64,000 nt of DNA from positions 930,001 through 994,000 of the forward strand of contig NZ_CP008802.1 in the NCBI RefSeq assembly GCF_000724605.1. The letters run 5' to 3'. This document shows positions 7,559 through 16,247 of the stretch, piece by piece (position 1 is the first letter of the stretch; every line of letters starts with the position of its first letter). This DNA comes from Actinotignum schaalii (lineage in GTDB: Bacteria; Actinomycetota; Actinomycetes; Actinomycetales; Actinomycetaceae). The translations under genes and the position numbers were made by a program. The notes below the pieces were generated by a model. That model made no database searches, was not told the DNA's origin, and was given only the letters and a program-made list of their open reading frames with translations.

Positions 7559-9312
7559 GCGTCCTCCTTCCCCGCCGAACCGGTGGGCGCTACCGCAGTT
7601 GCGCGAATAGCTGGAATCGTGCCGGTGGTACCCACCGCGGGCAGGGACCCGGTGGTATCCGCCCGCGCGATTTCAATAGGAATATCCCCGCTGTCCTGCC
7701 AGTCTTCCGCGGCCGCCACTCGCAGGGGCAGCGGCGGGGTGAAGGCCGCTTTTTGGGTGCGGGGCACGGTGAGGAGGAAGGTGGATCCCACCCCCAATTC
7801 GCCGGTGGCCTGCAGGCGCCCTTCGTGGAGCAGGGCGTCCTCGCGGGCAATGGTCAGGCCCAGGCCGGTTCCCCCGGATTTGCGGACCCGCGAGGTATCC
7901 GCGCGCCAGAAACGGTCGAATACATGGGCGGCCTGCTCGGGGCTCAGGCCGATACCGCGGTCGGAGACTTCCACCGCCACCGCGGTATCCGAGCCGACCA
8001 CCCGCACTTTGACGGGCCCGCCTTCGGCATGCTCCACCGCGTTCACCACGAGGTTGCGCACGATGCGTTCGATACGGCGCGAGTCCACGCTCGCCACGGT
8101 TTCTCCGCGCGCGGACAGCGCGACGGGCACCCCGTTCGCTTCGATAAGGGGCGCCTGGGAGATGATCACGCGCCGCACAATTTCTACGACGTCGATTTTG
8201 CTGGTTTCCAACACCATCGAACCCGCATCGAAGCGGGAAATCTCCAGCAGATCGGAGAGCATGGTGTCCAGGGAAATGAGTTGGGAATGCTGGAGTTCGG
8301 CCGAACGGCGCAGGCTGGAGGGCAGTTCGGAGCGCTTATCGTAAATAAGCTGGCCGGCCATCCGGATGGTGGTGACCGGGGTACGCAATTCGTGCGAGAC
8401 CGCGGATACGAAATTCTGCTGCACCTGGGAGAGCCGCTCGAGGCGGGTGAATTGGTCCTGAAGCGATTCGGCCATCTGGTTGAAAGCGGAACCGAGCTGG
8501 GCTAGCTCATCTTCCCCGCGGTCGTCCATGCGTACATCAAAAGCGCCCCCGGCCAGCTGGCGGGCATTTTCCGCCGCCGCCCGCACCGGCTTCAAGACCA
8601 CGTTCACGAGCACCCCGGTGGCCACCGCCACGATAGTGAGCAGGGCGATGGTGGCGAGCATCAGCACCCGGGAAACCTGCGCCACCGTCACTTCTTCGTT
8701 TTCCAAGGAATAGAGCGTGTAGAACTCATACATGCCGGCATTGGGCAGGCGCACGGTCGCGCCGATAAGAATCCCGGGGAGGGTGTATTCCTCCCCCTTG
8801 GCAATCGCCACCGCCTGCCATTGCGGGCTGGAGGATTCCTGCACGGCTTCGCGCAATTCGGGGGTGAGCACATCCATAACGGTTGCCGGGGTGGGTGCCC
8901 CCACATCGGCCACCAGATAGTTGCCGGTATTTTGCCCCGGGGAGCGAATGAGGGCCGTGCCCACCACCCCGCGTATCGGCTCGAATTGGGAACGCACCTG
9001 CGCGTTGGCGATTTCCTGAACCGCCCCGGAGGTCTGGGCGTTCGCGGAGTCAAAAACGTATTGGGCTTGGGAGCGGGCACCGTAGAACTGTTCGGTGGCA
9101 GCGCTCACCGCGCGCTCATAGAGTTGCGAACGCGTTTGGTTAGCAACAATCACCGCGGTGACGATACTGGTGAGCACCCCGATCGCCACAATTGCGGAAA
9201 CCACCCGCGCGTTGAGGGAGGTGCGCCACGATTGTGAAAATGAGGTGAGGGCGCCACGCCCCATGCTCCCGAGGCTGCGATGGATATAGCCGCGCCGCGA
9301 AAATTGACTCAC
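7555..9312 (-). CDS. mtrB: Sensor histidine kinase MtrB
   Basis: The 585-residue membrane kinase has a first membrane segment (about 38-58), an extracytoplasmic sensor (about 60-215), a second membrane segment (about 216-240) and a HAMP linker. The phospho-accepting histidine is H307 in VSHELRTP, followed by a HATPase domain. A roughly 60-residue tail follows the ATP-binding domain. MtrB phosphorylates MtrA and controls wall hydrolases and division in actinobacteria. Start and stop overlap mtrA and lpqB by four bases each, so the three genes are translationally coupled. Confidence 0.95.
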   Translation of the reverse strand: MSQFSRRGYIHRSLGSMGRGALTSFSQSWRTSLNARVVSAIVAIGVLTSIVTAVIVANQTRSQLYERAVSAATEQFYGARSQAQYVFDSANAQTSGAVQEIANAQVRSQFEPIRGVVGTALIRSPGQNTGNYLVADVGAPTPATVMDVLTPELREAVQESSSPQWQAVAIAKGEEYTLPGILIGATVRLPNAGMYEFYTLYSLENEEVTVAQVSRVLMLATIALLTIVAVATGVLVNVVLKPVRAAAENARQLAGGAFDVRMDDRGEDELAQLGSAFNQMAESLQDQFTRLERLSQVQQNFVSAVSHELRTPVTTIRMAGQLIYDKRSELPSSLRRSAELQHSQLISLDTMLSDLLEISRFDAGSMVLETSKIDVVEIVRRVIISQAPLIEANGVPVALSARGETVASVDSRRIERIVRNLVVNAVEHAEGGPVKVRVVGSDTAVAVEVSDRGIGLSPEQAAHVFDRFWRADTSRVRKSGGTGLGLTIAREDALLHEGRLQATGELGVGSTFLLTVPRTQKAAFTPPLPLRVAAAEDWQDSGDIPIEIARADTTGSLPAVGTTGTIPAIRATAVAPTGSAGKEDA

Positions 9313-9992
9313 TCCTGGGTTGCCCCCGCCCGGTAGCCCACCCCGCGCACCGTAATAACCACCTCGGGATTATCCGGGTCCTTTTCCACCTTGGAGCGCA
9401 GGCGCTGGATATGCACATTGACGAGGCGAGTATCGGTGGAATCGTGGCGGTAGCCCCACACCTGTTCCAGGAGCTCTTCGCGGGAAAACACCTGGTAGGG
9501 TTTGCGCGCCAGGGTGGTGAGCAGCTCGAATTCGAGGGGGGTCAGGTGCAGATCTTCCCCGTTGCGGGTGACCTGGTGGGCGCGCGGGTCGATCACAAGA
9601 TCGGCAACCCGCAGGGTTTCCGCTTCCGGTTCGGTACGCCGCAGCCGCGCCTTAATGCGGGCCAGCAGCACCGAGTTCTCAAAAGGCTTGGTGACGTAAT
9701 CATCCGCCCCGGCTTCCAGGCCGGCCACCACATCCACCGAATCGGTGAGCGCGCTCATCATAATGATGGGCACATCGCTTTCTTCGCGCAGCTGGCGGGC
9801 CACTTCCACCCCGCTCATTCCGGGCAGCATGACGTCCAGCAGCACAATATCCGGTGTTTCTGCCCTGAAAATAGGCAGGGCATTAGTGCCGGTAGCACAC
9901 ACCGTCACGGCGTATCCTTCCGATTCCAGCAGGATCGCCACCATTTCAGAGATACCGGGATCGTCATCGACCACAAGAACGCGCATAGTCAT
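9309..9992 (-). CDS. mtrA: DNA-binding response regulator MtrA
   Basis: The 227-residue OmpR-family regulator has a receiver domain (about 3-115) with acidic residues at 9-11, phospho-acceptor D53 in LLDVMLP and the conserved lysine in DDYVTKPF. The C-terminal winged helix (about 130-225) contains the recognition region DTRLVNVHIQRLRSK. Two in-frame ATGs (MTM) lie six bases apart. A TTGACA-like box is on the minus strand at 10014-10019, with no clear -10 partner. The gene heads the mtrA-mtrB-lpqB operon. Confidence 0.96.
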   Translation of the reverse strand: MTMRVLVVDDDPGISEMVAILLESEGYAVTVCATGTNALPIFRAETPDIVLLDVMLPGMSGVEVARQLREESDVPIIMMSALTDSVDVVAGLEAGADDYVTKPFENSVLLARIKARLRRTEPEAETLRVADLVIDPRAHQVTRNGEDLHLTPLEFELLTTLARKPYQVFSREELLEQVWGYRHDSTDTRLVNVHIQRLRSKVEKDPDNPEVVITVRGVGYRAGATQE

Positions 9993-10162
9993 AGCGCCAT
10001 TTTCTCACGTTCGTGTCAATCGTGCAGAAAAACGCACGAATGGCGTGCAAGGTTGCGCGCGGCGGCTGCGGGGCGCGAGGCGTGCGACGGGGCTTGCGGT
10101 GGCGAAACGCGGGGCGCGGGGCCGAAGATGCGTCGTCGTACCCCTAGTTATCTTCCGGCGCC

Positions 10163-10552
10163 CTACTTCTCCTCCGGCGTTTCCGGCTCCTCGCTCCGCA
10201 CCACGCTCAGCCGCGGGCGCACCGCCACATCGGAGGGGCGGCTCACGCGCCGGGTAGCGCGGGTGGGTTCGGGTGGCTGGCGGGTCGCGGTTTCGCGGAT
10301 GGCGTCCGCGAGCGCCATGAGGTCAGTATCCGAGGGCGGGGCCGGTTCAAATTCGGTGCGCAGGCGGATCATCTGCCAGCCGCGCGGCACGGTCACCGAT
10401 TCGGCGTGGGCTTCGCACAGGTCGAAGGTGCCCGGGGAGGCCACCGGTGAGAGCGGCCCGATCACGGCGGTTGCTTCCGCGTACTGGTACGTCAGGGTGG
10501 CAACGGCCGGCTGCTGGCACGTGGTGCGGGAACACTTTCTCAACGGACTCAC
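10163..10552 (-). CDS. DUF3499 family protein
   Basis: The 129-residue protein opens MSPLRKCSRTTCQQPAVATL with a cysteine pair. A second pattern, FDLCEAHAE, follows, so a small metal-binding knuckle is plausible. The C-terminal third is basic and proline-rich. This fits DUF3499 (Mycobacterium tuberculosis Rv3258c type), of unknown function. The GTG start has no ribosome binding site but a TAACGT box seven bases upstream, consistent with leaderless transcription. It is divergent from a metallopeptidase-family gene, as in mycobacteria. Confidence 0.8.
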   Translation of the reverse strand: MSPLRKCSRTTCQQPAVATLTYQYAEATAVIGPLSPVASPGTFDLCEAHAESVTVPRGWQMIRLRTEFEPAPPSDTDLMALADAIRETATRQPPEPTRATRRVSRPSDVAVRPRLSVVRSEEPETPEEK

Positions 10553-10588
10553 GCCTTAGACGTTAGCACGCCCGTGTAACCTTGGGGT
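10553..10588. promoter_or_regulatory. Interlocked divergent promoters, both apparently leaderless
   Basis: The 36-bp gap holds TAACGT (10560-10565, read on the minus strand) seven bases before the DUF3499 GTG. It also holds TAACCT (10577-10582, plus strand) six bases before the metallopeptidase-family ATG. Both fit the actinobacterial -10 pattern TANNNT. Each predicted -35 site overlaps the other promoter's start region. Confidence 0.55.
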
Positions 10589-11026
10589 ATGGACACTTTT
10601 CCTTCCCAGCCTCGCCCCCGCCGCCGTGATCGGCACGGACGGGGCATTCGAGGACCGGTGATCCCCTACACCCTGCCGGCCTGGCGCACCCGCGCCGATA
10701 AATTCGACGATATTATCGCCGCCGAACTGGCCACCTACCGCACCCATTTCGGTGAGGATATGCGCGATCTTGATTTCGCGGTGATGGACGTTCCGGCCTC
10801 GGATCCCTCGCCGTGGGAGGACGGTGTGCCGCTCGCGCGCCTGCTGCCTTTCGAACGCGGCGGCGCGGTGCGAGCACGGCTGCTGTTTTACCGGATGCCG
10901 ATGATGCGCACCGCGATGGCCAGCCCTTTCCCGCGTATCGTCATCCACGATATCGTCACCGAGCAGCTCGCCGCGGCGATTTCCCGCCATCCTGAAGATA
11001 TCGATTTTTTGCGGCGCGGTTTTTAG
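10589..11026 (+). CDS. Metallopeptidase-family (DUF1025-like) protein
   Basis: The 145-residue protein has a basic N-terminus and a core containing FDDIIAAELATY and PRIVIHDIVTEQLA. It corresponds to the Rv3259-type family annotated as metallopeptidase (minimal MMP-like domain). The zinc motif HExxH of active relatives is not present; only IHDIVTEQLA is seen where it would lie. Enzymatic activity is therefore doubtful. It is divergently paired with DUF3499 and close to whiB, the order known from mycobacteria. A 14-bp palindrome (GCCGCAGCTGCGGC) lies just after the stop. Confidence 0.7.
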   Translation: MDTFPSQPRPRRRDRHGRGIRGPVIPYTLPAWRTRADKFDDIIAAELATYRTHFGEDMRDLDFAVMDVPASDPSPWEDGVPLARLLPFERGGAVRARLLFYRMPMMRTAMASPFPRIVIHDIVTEQLAAAISRHPEDIDFLRRGF

Positions 11027-11143
11027 TTTTTTCGGGTACGACGCCGCAGCTGCGGCCCGCGTGCCTGCGTTCCTGCACGCCGCGGTAGCGCGGTGGCGCG
11101 GTGTTATTTATCGCGCGCACCTAGCTGGCTCGCCCCGCGGTTT

Positions 11144-12523
11144 CTAGTTCTGGCGCACCGCGACGCGGGCGGAGAGTGCTTCGCGCTGGTCGGCCACCGC
11201 GCTCACCCAATCAATTCCGCTGGCCCCGCCGGCTTCCCCGTTCGGGGCGAGGATAAGCGCCGCGGCACTCACCGGGTTTTCCGCTTCGATGCGGTAGCCG
11301 CGAGCCGCATCAGGTAGCTCCACCGTGGCGTATCCGCGCACCTGAGCATCCACGGGGTCGAGGTCCACGCCGTCGGCTCCCACCGGGGTGATGTCTACGT
11401 GGCCGCGCCCGGCAAGTGCCAGGCGGGCCGGGCCGGGCCCGAAGCTTCCCGCGGTGCGGGCGGCCGGGGCAACCGGGCTGGCCCAGGCAGCGTCTCCCCC
11501 GCCACCCAGTAGCACGCCCGCGGCGAGGGGCTGCGCCCCGCGCACCTGCACCGCGTAGGTGCCCGGGTCGATACCGGCCAGGGTAAGGTCCATCACGGAA
11601 TTCGCGGCGATCTCCACGTCTTCCCCACCGGGCAGGGGGCGGGTGGCGCCATCTTCTGCGGTGAGCTGCACCGTGAAGGTGGTGGCCTCCCCGGGGTTGG
11701 CGATGCGCAGGGTGGAGCCCTCCGGGATTCCCGGAATGGTCAGCTCCGTGGCGGCCGGGGCACCGGTCGCGAAATCCACCCCGGCGCCGCTGGTCCCGGA
11801 AATATGCTGGTTTTGCAGGGTGGCTCCGAAGGTGCCGGCCTGGGTGCTCAGGTGGAGGGCGAGGCGCGAATCTTCGGCGAGCAGGCCGTCCAGGGTGTGG
11901 CGCACGGTGGAGCGCCCGGGTACCGCCACTCGCACCGTGCCGAGCGGCCCGGCCCCGCCCAGGCCGTCCACCCGCACGGTGATGGGTGCGGCGCCCGGAT
12001 TGGTGAGGAGAAGCTGGTTGGAGTACCCCACGCTGGTGGCCGAGGCGGTGATCCACAGGTCTCCCGCCCCGCTCACGCAGATATTCGTGGCCAGACCGCG
12101 CCCGTTACCACCCTGGGCGCTATAGGCCACCGCACCGGAAAGAACTTCGCCGGGATCGGCGCTGAGGATGGTGCCGGTGGGAAGCGCTACGCGCGCCTCC
12201 TTATCCGCGGTCCCGAAAAGCAGCACCTGGGTGGCAATATTTTCCGCGGTCCCCCCGGGGGTGCCCTCCACGGTCATACCCGCGGAAATGGTTTGTTCGA
12301 ATCCGCCCCCGCACAGCAGCTGGGTGGGGGCTTCTCCCGCGCTCGCCACGTCGGCTTCTACCGCGCGCGGTGCCCCGGTGGGAAGAACGACGCCGGCCGC
12401 CGCTACCGCGGCGGCGATTCCCAGCACCGCGAGCGCACTACCGGCCCGCACCGTGAGGTGACGCCAGCGCGCCCCGCGCCCGCTGGCACGCCCCACGTCG
12501 GCTTCATCGCGAATCTGCTCCAT
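11144..12523 (-). CDS. DUF5719 family membrane-anchored protein
   Basis: The 459-residue protein has a short cytoplasmic N-terminus, one membrane segment (about 27-50) and a long extracytoplasmic part rich in beta-type sequence (alternating V/T/G, LRIANPGEATTFTVQL). This matches DUF5719, a family of unknown function. The ATG shares one base with the stop of the upstream glycosyltransferase (TAATG), so the two are translationally coupled and probably work together. The pair lies downstream of whiB. Confidence 0.75.
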   Translation of the reverse strand: MEQIRDEADVGRASGRGARWRHLTVRAGSALAVLGIAAAVAAAGVVLPTGAPRAVEADVASAGEAPTQLLCGGGFEQTISAGMTVEGTPGGTAENIATQVLLFGTADKEARVALPTGTILSADPGEVLSGAVAYSAQGGNGRGLATNICVSGAGDLWITASATSVGYSNQLLLTNPGAAPITVRVDGLGGAGPLGTVRVAVPGRSTVRHTLDGLLAEDSRLALHLSTQAGTFGATLQNQHISGTSGAGVDFATGAPAATELTIPGIPEGSTLRIANPGEATTFTVQLTAEDGATRPLPGGEDVEIAANSVMDLTLAGIDPGTYAVQVRGAQPLAAGVLLGGGGDAAWASPVAPAARTAGSFGPGPARLALAGRGHVDITPVGADGVDLDPVDAQVRGYATVELPDAARGYRIEAENPVSAAALILAPNGEAGGASGIDWVSAVADQREALSARVAVRQN

Positions 12524-15500
12524 TACTCCACCACCTTCCGACGCACCGGAATAGCTACTACGAGCGCCGCGGCCACGGCTAAGATCCGCGCGGCGGCCAC
12601 CAGGGCGTCCCCGGTGCGGTTATACGCAATCGTGAGGCGCCCGGAGCTCCCGGCCGGTATCTCAAAAGCTTGGGCCCACCCGGCGTTATAGGTGGGAAGG
12701 CGCTCGCCGTCCAGGCGGGCTTCCCACAGCGGGTCCTGGCGTTCGGCCAGGCGCACAATCCCGCCGCTGCGGCCCGCGCTCGCGGGTAGTTCAGTATCCA
12801 CACCGTAGCGCCCGGCGGGTAGCGCGCTGCCGTCCAGGGTGAGGCGCGCAGCATCCACGGCACTCGCCTCGCTGCGGGTGAGCCGCCAGGAAAGCTGCCG
12901 GTCGGTGGCGCTGATCATATCGAAACGCCCGGTGGAGCCCAGGGCGCGGGCGAGCTCCCCGGCCCGGGGTGCCTGGGCGGGAATTACCACGTAAGAAATG
13001 GCGTGTTCGGCCAGGATATCCGCGGCGCGCGGGTTCCCGGCGTTCATATCGGCGACGGCGCTGGCCACCTCCGCCGCGGCCGCATCCCCGGAGTACGTTC
13101 CTTCCAAGGCCGCGAGCGCGCCAGCCATGGTGCTATCGGTGAGCTGGCGGCCCGGCCCGCGCCAGATTTCGGCGCGAATACCGTTCTCGGCCGGATAGAG
13201 GGCGAGGACCCGCACCCGGTCCGGGGAGGAAGCTTCCAGGGTCGCGGCGGCCGGCACCGGCCTCCCGCTTTCCTGCTTGAGCTCGGTGGTGCCGGTCAGG
13301 GTCCGGCTCAGGTAGAGGCCCGATCCGGCCAGGGCGCTAAGGATCAGGACCGCAACCGAGCCCAGGCCGAAGAGCTGGTAGAGCCCGAAGGAGCGCCCGC
13401 TCATATCGGTACGCAGCCCGTCCCCGGCGCTCACCAGCGCGATCCACAGCCCGCCGAGCGCCACGCTCAAGCCGATACCGCTCCAGGCTGGCGCGCTGAG
13501 TGCAGTGGCGCCGTCGTACACCTGGGCCACGGATACGCGAGTGGAGGCAATCGCCCAGGCGAAACCGGCCGCGGCGATCAGCCAGCCGGCGCGGATGCGC
13601 TGCCAATTGCGGGCCCGGCCCAGGGCCAGGACCGCGATCACCACGAGGCAGGCCGCGCACACGAGGGCGACCTCCCCGAGCCACGGGAGGGCTTCAGGTT
13701 GGGCGAGCGGGAAGAAGGAGAGGAGGTCGAGGGTGCCCCGGCGGGCAGCGAAAGGCTCTCCCGGGGTGGCGAACAGCAGCCGCCAGGAAGCTTCGAGCCC
13801 AGGAATAACCACCACGGCCGCGGGGATCGCCACCCACAGCCAGCGCAGGCGCCGCCAGCGCAGCGCCCCCACCAGGGCAATAAGAAGAAGCACGACGAGC
13901 ATAACCGGGGCGGCCGCGGCCAGGTAGATACCGGCCAGCGCCGCGGTGCCCAGGCCCGCGGTGGATTCGATACGGTCGCGGGTGCGGGGCAGGCGCCATA
14001 CGGAAAGCACCGAGGCGGCCAGCACCGGCAGGAGAATATGGATGAGCACCCCGGCCACGTGGCCCGCGCTCAGCGCTCCCACCAGGGGCCCGGCCCCGGC
14101 CCAGACCAGGCCGGCCACCGCGCGCACATGCGGGGAGAAAGTGAGGGTGCGGGCCGCCCAGAAAGCCGTCATGCCGGCCAGCACGGGGGCGCACAGGAGC
14201 AGGAGTACCGCGGCATCGCCCAGGGTGCCTCCGAATGGCTGGAGTGCCAGGGCGAGCGGGGAGAGCAGGGGCCATAGCGCGTCGATGCGCCCGGGGCTAC
14301 CATCCCCCACCGCGAGCCAGCCGGGCAGGCTGGCGCGCAGCACTTCGGTGCCGGTGAGGGCATCGGGGCGCAGTGCCCCGCCGCTCAGGTACCCGCCGCG
14401 CAGCAGCGGGAAGGCCGCCACTCCCGCCACGAGGGCGGTCAGGAGGAGGACGGTGCGCCGGGCACGTGCGGTGGACCGGTGCCAGCGCCGTCGTTCTGCT
14501 TCTTCGAGCGGATTCGGGCGCGCCACCAAACGGATTTTCTCCCGTTCGCTGCGTGTCATTTCGCGCCGTGCCGCGCGCACGTCACGCCCGCGCGCTTCGA
14601 GGGCCGCGAGTCCGGCACGGCTTTTTTCGGTGCGCCGGCGCCGCCGCCGAGCCCGCATCAGTGCCGGAAGGCTCCCGAGCAGGCGCGCGGCCCCGCGTAT
14701 TTCGCCGTCCGCGAGCCGTGCCTCTTTGCCGAGCAGCCGCACCAGTGCCCGCGCGGGGCCGAGCAGCATGTATCCGAGGAACAGGAAGGGCGCGAGCAGC
14801 GCGGGGGCGGCGAGCACCGCGTTGTAGAGTTGCGCGCCGCGGCGGGCCGCGAAGGAATCGCGGCCGTCGTTACCGAGGGAGACGCGCGCGTGGCGTACGG
14901 TGGCGGAAGGTTCAACGACGACGCGCCAGCCCGCTCCGCGCAGCCGCCGCGAGAGTTCGAGCCCGTCCCCGAAGGGCCCCAGCCAGGTATCGAAACCGCC
15001 CACCTCGCGCAGGGCGCTGGCGCGCACGAGCATGCCGGCGCTTCCCACCGCGAGCACGTCGGAACGCCCATCCAGCTGCCCACCGTCGCGGTCATCGAGG
15101 GCGACTTCCGGGACTCGCCGCGCGCTGCGGGTGGCGCGGATGCCGACTTCCAAGAGGGCGCCCGGATCCGCCCAATCCACCTGTTTGCAGCCCACCGCGC
15201 CGATATTGGCGGCGTTTTCCAGGGTGCGGGCGAGGTTCGCGAGGGCGTCCGGGGCGGGGGCGCTATCGTCGTGCAGGATCCAGTAGGCATCACAGGTGTC
15301 AGTGGTGGATTCCGCGGAAGTCGATTCAGCCGCGGCGGACTCGCCGGTGCCGCGTGGTTCATTGCTTGAATCGCGGGCATCCGCGGCAACCGCCTCATTG
15401 ACAGCCGCCCCGAGTTTTCCGGTGAGGACGCTAATGGCATCGGGTTTCCGGGTGGAGGCTTCCAGCGCGGCGAGGGTGTCCTCCAGGTAGGCGGAGCCCG

Positions 15501-15537
15501 GCCGGGTAATAACGAGAGCGCGAATTCTGAACTGCAT
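12523..15537 (-). CDS. Large membrane glycosyltransferase, GT2 domain plus polytopic C-terminal half
   Basis: In this 1004-residue protein residues 1-270 form a GT2-like domain with WILHDDSAPAP as metal-binding motif. It is interrupted by a Ser/Thr/Glu-rich insertion (about 50-85). The usual acidic ED before the second motif reads GD (FGDGLELSRRLRGAGW). From about residue 360 there are a dozen or more hydrophobic segments, then an extracytoplasmic C-terminal part and a last membrane helix. Family members beside DUF5719 and whiB are probably envelope glycosyltransferases with unknown substrates. The start has no clear ribosome binding site; TAGCAT lies eight bases upstream. Confidence 0.7.
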   Translation of the reverse strand: MQFRIRALVITRPGSAYLEDTLAALEASTRKPDAISVLTGKLGAAVNEAVAADARDSSNEPRGTGESAAAESTSAESTTDTCDAYWILHDDSAPAPDALANLARTLENAANIGAVGCKQVDWADPGALLEVGIRATRSARRVPEVALDDRDGGQLDGRSDVLAVGSAGMLVRASALREVGGFDTWLGPFGDGLELSRRLRGAGWRVVVEPSATVRHARVSLGNDGRDSFAARRGAQLYNAVLAAPALLAPFLFLGYMLLGPARALVRLLGKEARLADGEIRGAARLLGSLPALMRARRRRRRTEKSRAGLAALEARGRDVRAARREMTRSEREKIRLVARPNPLEEAERRRWHRSTARARRTVLLLTALVAGVAAFPLLRGGYLSGGALRPDALTGTEVLRASLPGWLAVGDGSPGRIDALWPLLSPLALALQPFGGTLGDAAVLLLLCAPVLAGMTAFWAARTLTFSPHVRAVAGLVWAGAGPLVGALSAGHVAGVLIHILLPVLAASVLSVWRLPRTRDRIESTAGLGTAALAGIYLAAAAPVMLVVLLLIALVGALRWRRLRWLWVAIPAAVVVIPGLEASWRLLFATPGEPFAARRGTLDLLSFFPLAQPEALPWLGEVALVCAACLVVIAVLALGRARNWQRIRAGWLIAAAGFAWAIASTRVSVAQVYDGATALSAPAWSGIGLSVALGGLWIALVSAGDGLRTDMSGRSFGLYQLFGLGSVAVLILSALAGSGLYLSRTLTGTTELKQESGRPVPAAATLEASSPDRVRVLALYPAENGIRAEIWRGPGRQLTDSTMAGALAALEGTYSGDAAAAEVASAVADMNAGNPRAADILAEHAISYVVIPAQAPRAGELARALGSTGRFDMISATDRQLSWRLTRSEASAVDAARLTLDGSALPAGRYGVDTELPASAGRSGGIVRLAERQDPLWEARLDGERLPTYNAGWAQAFEIPAGSSGRLTIAYNRTGDALVAAARILAVAAALVVAIPVRRKVVE

Positions 15538-15573
15538 TGCTGTTGATGCTACGCCAGCGCGGGTGCTGGGCGG

Positions 15574-15924
15574 TTATGCCTCGCCGACGCGGCGGCGTTG
15601 CCGGCTCAGGCGCCGGCGGTCATTATCCGACATGCCACCCCAAATACCGTGACGAATATCATGCTGGAGGGCGTATTCCAGGCATTCCTCCCGCACCGGG
15701 CATTCGTGGCAGATCGAGGTGGCAGGAGCGGTGGAGCCGCCTTTTTCAGGGAAGAAAATATCGGGATCGGTTTGGGCACACAGCGCGGATTCACGCCAGT
15801 GCAGCGATGCCGAATCAGCTTTATCGTAACCAAGGTCGAAGATATCGAGCATGGCGTCCTGGGCGTCCTGCGGCGTCAATCCGCCGCTCCCCGCGACGCG
15901 CAAGCCGGGGTTAATCCTCCGCAC
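15574..15924 (-). CDS. whiB: WhiB-family iron-sulfur transcriptional regulator (WhiB2-like)
   Basis: The 116-residue product carries the four cysteines that bind a 4Fe-4S cluster (C49, C72, C75, C81) and the family turn GIWGG (93-97). A basic C-terminal tail follows. WhiB2/WhmD-type members control septation with sigma factors. GTG 15922-15924 is chosen because GAGGAGG lies four bases upstream. An ATG two bases earlier opens a 16-codon leader in another frame, and an in-frame ATG at 15852 would give 92 residues. It precedes the large glycosyltransferase by 36 bp on the same strand, with DUF3499 and metallopeptidase-family genes nearby, supporting the WhiB2 assignment. Confidence 0.88.
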   Translation of the reverse strand: MRRINPGLRVAGSGGLTPQDAQDAMLDIFDLGYDKADSASLHWRESALCAQTDPDIFFPEKGGSTAPATSICHECPVREECLEYALQHDIRHGIWGGMSDNDRRRLSRQRRRVGEA

Positions 15925-15942
15925 ATGTCCTCCTCTAACCAA

Positions 15943-16247
15943 GGTCTCTTTGTAAATTACAAGCGTGTCATACCCAAAAAGTCAAGCGAAAGCGGTATAT
16001 TGCCCACCCGAACTTTCGTTCGAGTCCGGCGTGTTGCCGCGGCCAGGTGCGCTTTAGGCCACGTGAGCGATTTGCTCACAATCACGAGGAGCGTAACCGG
16101 CCGGCAGTATTCAAGTCCGGCCCAGCAGCCCTCGAACGCGACCGGCAGCCCCCGAAACCGGCCTGGAGACACTCGAAAGCGGCCCGGCAGCCCTCGAAAC
16201 CAGCCCGGCCGGTGGCGCCCGGCCTGCAAATAGGCAAAAATGACCCT
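15943..16247. other. Divergent intergenic region between whiB and rmlA
   Basis: About 305 bases without a supportable gene. The left part (15943-16020) is AT-richer than its surroundings and should hold the whiB promoter on the minus strand. The right part (16101-16203) is an array of imperfect 20-21-bp repeats upstream of rmlA. No good ribosome binding site precedes the rmlA ATG. Confidence 0.55.
16101..16203. repeat. Five imperfect tandem 20-21-bp repeats upstream of rmlA
   Basis: Units at 16101-16120, 16121-16141, 16142-16161, 16162-16182 and 16183-16203 share the pattern CCCGGCAGCCCTCGAAACCRG. The CTCGAA core is the best kept part, and the first unit is the most diverged. The array ends 44 bp before the rmlA start codon. 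There are no spacers. Confidence 0.7.

Noticed and set aside
6527-8344. 605-codon plus-strand frame across lpqB and mtrB
   Set aside because: It spans two well-identified genes on the other strand and has no domain of its own.
13003-14277. 424-codon plus-strand frame opposite the large glycosyltransferase
   Set aside because: A Gly/Arg/Gln-rich shadow; the opposite strand encodes a continuous membrane protein coupled to DUF5719.
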